From Burkholderiales bacterium (lineage in GTDB: Bacteria > Pseudomonadota > Gammaproteobacteria > Burkholderiales > Burkholderiaceae_C), in contig JAECRL010000004.1 of the NCBI GenBank assembly GCA_016000265.1, positions 74,264-138,263 of the forward strand: a DNA stretch of 64,000 nt, read 5' to 3'. Each line of letters starts with the position of its first letter. The first letter of the stretch is position 1. Made by a program: the position numbers and the translations under genes. Below are positions 61,861 through 64,000 of the stretch, in pieces. Under the pieces are notes generated by a model that saw nothing but the letters and a program-made list of their open reading frames with translations, was not told where the DNA came from and did no database searches.

Positions 61861-63135
61861 ATGAGCTCGACTTCCCTGCCCTCGGGTGACGCCCCCGTCG
61901 CCAGCCAGGACGCCAAGACCATCGGCCTGATCGGCCTGGCGCATGGCACCTCGCACTTCCACCACATGCTGCTGCCGCCGCTGTTCCCGGTCTTCATCCG
62001 GGACTTCGGGCTGAGCTACGCGGAGCTGGGCCTGCTGGTCACGGTGTTCTTCATCATCTCGGGCGTGGGGCAGGCGCTGGCCGGCTTCCTGGTCGACCGG
62101 GTGGGCGCGCGGCCGGTGCTGTTCGCCGGGCTGAGCTGCTTCGTGGCCGCGGGGCTGAGCGCCTCGCTGGCGCCCAACTACGCCGGGCTGATGCTGGCCT
62201 CGGCGCTGGCGGGGCTGGGCAACGCGCCCTTCCACCCGGTGGACTTCACCATCCTCAACAAGCGGGTGTCGCTGCCGCGGCTGGGGCACGCGTTTTCCAT
62301 CCACGGCATCAGCGGCAACCTGGGCTGGGCGCTGGCGCCGGTCTTCCTGATCGGGCTGAGCTCGGCGCTGGGCAGCTGGCGGCTGGCTTGCGCCTGCGCG
62401 GCGGCGATGACGCTGGCCGTGATCGCCGTGCTGCTGTGGCAGCGCGAGGCGCTGGACGACCACCACGCGGCGCACCAGCGGGCCGCCGCACAGGCCCGGC
62501 TGGCGGGCTCGGGCTCCGGTGCGCCAGCCGAGCACCCCATGGCCTTCTTGAAGCTGCCCTCGGTGTGGCTGTGCTTCTCGTTTTTCTTCTTCACCACCGC
62601 GGCGCTGAGCGCCATCCAGGGCTTCGCGAGCCCGGCGCTGCAGCAAACGCAGGGCCTGCCGGAGTCGATCACGGCCTTCGTGGTGACGGGCTACATGTTG
62701 TGCGGCGCCGCCGGCATGGTGATCGGCGGCTTCCTGGTGGCGCGCGCAGCGCGGCTGGAGCGCACCATCGCCGCGGCGATGACGCTGGCCGCCTTGCTGC
62801 TCGTGCTGACCGCCACGGGCTGGCTGCCGCCGATGCTGGCCGCCGCCAGCGTGGCCCTGGCCGGTTTTGGCACCGGCCTGGCGGGCCCCTCGCGCGACAT
62901 GCTCATCAAGCGGGCCGCCCCCCCGGGCGCCACCGGACGCGTTTATGGCACGGTGTACTCGGGGCTGGACGTGGGCTTCGCGCTGGCCGCGCCGGTGTTC
63001 GGCTGGATGATGGACCACGGCCACCCCGCAGGCGTGTTCGCGGGCTCGGCGCTGGTGCTGATGCTGGGCGTGGTGGCGGCCTCGGCCGTGGGCGGGCGCA
63101 TCCGGCGCGTCAATGCGGCTTGCGCGGCCCCTTGA
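61861..63135 (+). CDS. MFS transporter, fosmidomycin-resistance-like
   Basis: 424 residues with about 12 membrane helices in two halves joined by a hydrophilic linker (about residues 200-225). LAHGTSHFHHMLLPPLFPVF at the first helix and LVDRVGARPVLFAGLS, an MFS loop motif, are seen, with GPSRDMLIKRAAPP in the second half. The pattern resembles Fsr-type exporters. Substrate unknown. Its 3' end overlaps the next minus-strand gene by 26 bases. Confidence 0.85.
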   Translation: MSSTSLPSGDAPVASQDAKTIGLIGLAHGTSHFHHMLLPPLFPVFIRDFGLSYAELGLLVTVFFIISGVGQALAGFLVDRVGARPVLFAGLSCFVAAGLSASLAPNYAGLMLASALAGLGNAPFHPVDFTILNKRVSLPRLGHAFSIHGISGNLGWALAPVFLIGLSSALGSWRLACACAAAMTLAVIAVLLWQREALDDHHAAHQRAAAQARLAGSGSGAPAEHPMAFLKLPSVWLCFSFFFFTTAALSAIQGFASPALQQTQGLPESITAFVVTGYMLCGAAGMVIGGFLVARAARLERTIAAAMTLAALLLVLTATGWLPPMLAAASVALAGFGTGLAGPSRDMLIKRAAPPGATGRVYGTVYSGLDVGFALAAPVFGWMMDHGHPAGVFAGSALVLMLGVVAASAVGGRIRRVNAACAAP

Positions 63136-63415
63136 AGGCGTCCGGGCGCAGCACGTTGCCGTCCTTGTCAACCTGCTTGCGCTGGTTCCGACGGGCGCGC
63201 TGGATGGCCTCCTCGGCCAGGCGTTCGGCGTCCTGGCGATGTTGCCGAGCGTGACGCAGGCGCAGCCAGCGGGCCCGCCAAGACTTCGGGGCATGCGGCA
63301 GTCGCCGCAGCCAGGCGTCGACGCGCGCACGCCGGGGCGCGCTCAGCGCCAGGCGGATCAGCATCAGGGCGCAGATCAGCACGATCAGCCCCGCTCCCCA
63401 CTTGTCCCATCCCAC
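63110..63415 (-). CDS. Small membrane-anchored basic protein
   Basis: 101 residues. One N-terminal membrane helix (AGLIVLICALMLIRLALS) followed by a strongly basic helical region (WLRLRHARQHRQDAERLAEE). No family recognised. It follows the PstS-like gene by 3 bases and is likely co-transcribed with it. Confidence 0.6.
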   Translation of the reverse strand: MGWDKWGAGLIVLICALMLIRLALSAPRRARVDAWLRRLPHAPKSWRARWLRLRHARQHRQDAERLAEEAIQRARRNQRKQVDKDGNVLRPDAFKGPRKPH

Positions 63416-63418
63416 GGC

Positions 63419-63880
63419 TCACTCCTTGGCTGAATCCGGCCTCATGGTGCACTGGCCGCACCGCGGCCCCCCCCGCGAGACGACGTTGACCCCTGGCGGC
63501 ACGTCGACTTCATCGACGTAGCCGATGCCCCCCGGGGTGTTGAGCACATAAAAAATCACCTCGGCCGACGAGTTGAACTCGCGCGGGGGCGCGCCCTTGC
63601 CAACGTAGCGCCGCACCGTCCAGTAGGCCAGGTAGCGTTGCTCGTCTTGCTGGAGGTAGTCGGCCAGGAAGCGCTGGCGCAGCAGGTGGCTGGGTGCGAG
63701 GTTGACGGGCAGCACGGGCTGGCCACCCAGCTCCACCACCTTGCCGGTGTAGATGCGCTGCACGGTGGTCGCGTCGAGCTTGCGCACGCCGGGGTGGGCC
63801 ACGATGACGACACCGGCCAACGCCGGTGCGAGCGCGCCCGCCAGGCAAGCGGTGAGGAGGAGGGTTCGCAATCGCTTCAT
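63419..63880 (-). CDS. PstS-like periplasmic substrate-binding protein, short
   Basis: 153 residues with a cleavable signal peptide (KRLRTLLLTACLAGALAPALA). The mature part has LDATTVQRIYTGKVVELGGQ and GIGYVDEVDVPPGVNVV, typical of the short phosphate-binding-like proteins often paired with an outer-membrane barrel. The partial barrel gene ends 10 bases upstream, supporting that pairing. Ligand uncertain. Confidence 0.82.
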   Translation of the reverse strand: MKRLRTLLLTACLAGALAPALAGVVIVAHPGVRKLDATTVQRIYTGKVVELGGQPVLPVNLAPSHLLRQRFLADYLQQDEQRYLAYWTVRRYVGKGAPPREFNSSAEVIFYVLNTPGGIGYVDEVDVPPGVNVVSRGGPRCGQCTMRPDSAKE

Positions 63881-63890
63881 CCCAGCCCCT

Positions 63891-64000
63891 TCAGAACGCG
63901 AAGCTGTAGTTGAGCGACAGCACATTGAGGCTGCGGCCACTGAGGGTCTCGCCCGGCGGGTTGTCCACCAGCGCGGAGCGCTCGCCGATGCGGGTGTGCA
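63891..64000 (-). CDS. 3' end of a probable outer-membrane beta-barrel protein
   Basis: Only the last 36 residues lie in the window. They end SLNVLSLNYSFAF, with alternating hydrophobic residues and a terminal Phe typical of the signal recognised by the outer-membrane assembly machinery. It lies upstream of the PstS-like gene on the same strand. The family cannot be named from this fragment. Confidence 0.65.
   Translation of the reverse strand, partial: HTRIGERSALVDNPPGETLSGRSLNVLSLNYSFAF

Overview
The window is very GC-rich and gene-dense. Its housekeeping genes (leuS-lptE-holA, mnmA, a pnt transhydrogenase operon containing panD, glpD/glpR/glpK) and its PA2778/PA2779-type genes fit a betaproteobacterium of the order Burkholderiales, perhaps near the Leptothrix/Rubrivivax/Comamonadaceae group. 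That placement is inferred from gene content and base composition; no 16S or tRNA gene is visible. No CRISPR array, insertion sequence or replication origin was recognised.

Layout. (1) 1-12345, minus strand: a giant repetitive surface protein of the LEPR-XLL/DUF4347 type whose C-terminus lies beyond the window. Upstream of it, in the same direction, are a shortened SecA-like ATPase, a PqqD-like/M50 metalloprotease/lipoyl fusion, and a GAF/HlyD fusion. This looks like a dedicated export and processing locus and is the best candidate for a little-described system. (2) 12483-20167: an AraC regulator, a PF10118 metal-dependent hydrolase, a lipoprotein with a strong two-way terminator, the pntAa-panD-pntAb-pntB operon and two small lipoproteins. 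(3) 20373-23587, plus: NUDIX hydrolase, mnmA, PIN-domain protein and a double-hotdog thioesterase. (4) 23606-27782: epimerase, MBL-fold hydrolase and SDR in one operon, divergent from an AraC regulator. (5) 27712-32304: glycerol-3-phosphate genes (glpD divergent from glpR-glpK) and a PACE-type efflux protein. (6) 32452-36082: two paralogous alpha/beta hydrolases flanking a second PF10118 protein, then a beta-class GST. (7) 36190-44574: leuS, lptE, holA, a condensation-like acyltransferase and a GGDEF-EAL protein. (8) 44594-49247: thioredoxin-like protein, PA2779/PA2778-type pair, an orphan ParA, a diguanylate cyclase and a class-I glutamine amidotransferase-like hydrolase.

(9) 49470-57621 is an orphan type VI secretion cargo module: VgrG, a DUF4123 adaptor, a VasX-like membrane-active effector and two tandem DUF6708-like probable immunity proteins. 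Base composition drops clearly after the VgrG core, so the cargo looks transferred. (10) 57696-64000: a DUF3297 protein, a GGDEF-EAL protein with a degenerate EAL site, an RlmN-type radical SAM enzyme, an MFS transporter, a PstS-like periplasmic protein and the 3' end of a probable outer-membrane barrel.

Three c-di-GMP proteins in 64 kb, together with the giant adhesin-like protein and the T6SS cargo, suggest a surface-associated or biofilm-forming lifestyle; this is inference. Start codons were chosen by eye from ribosome-binding sites, signal peptides and family N-termini, so several remain uncertain. Family names rest on motif recognition without database searches.
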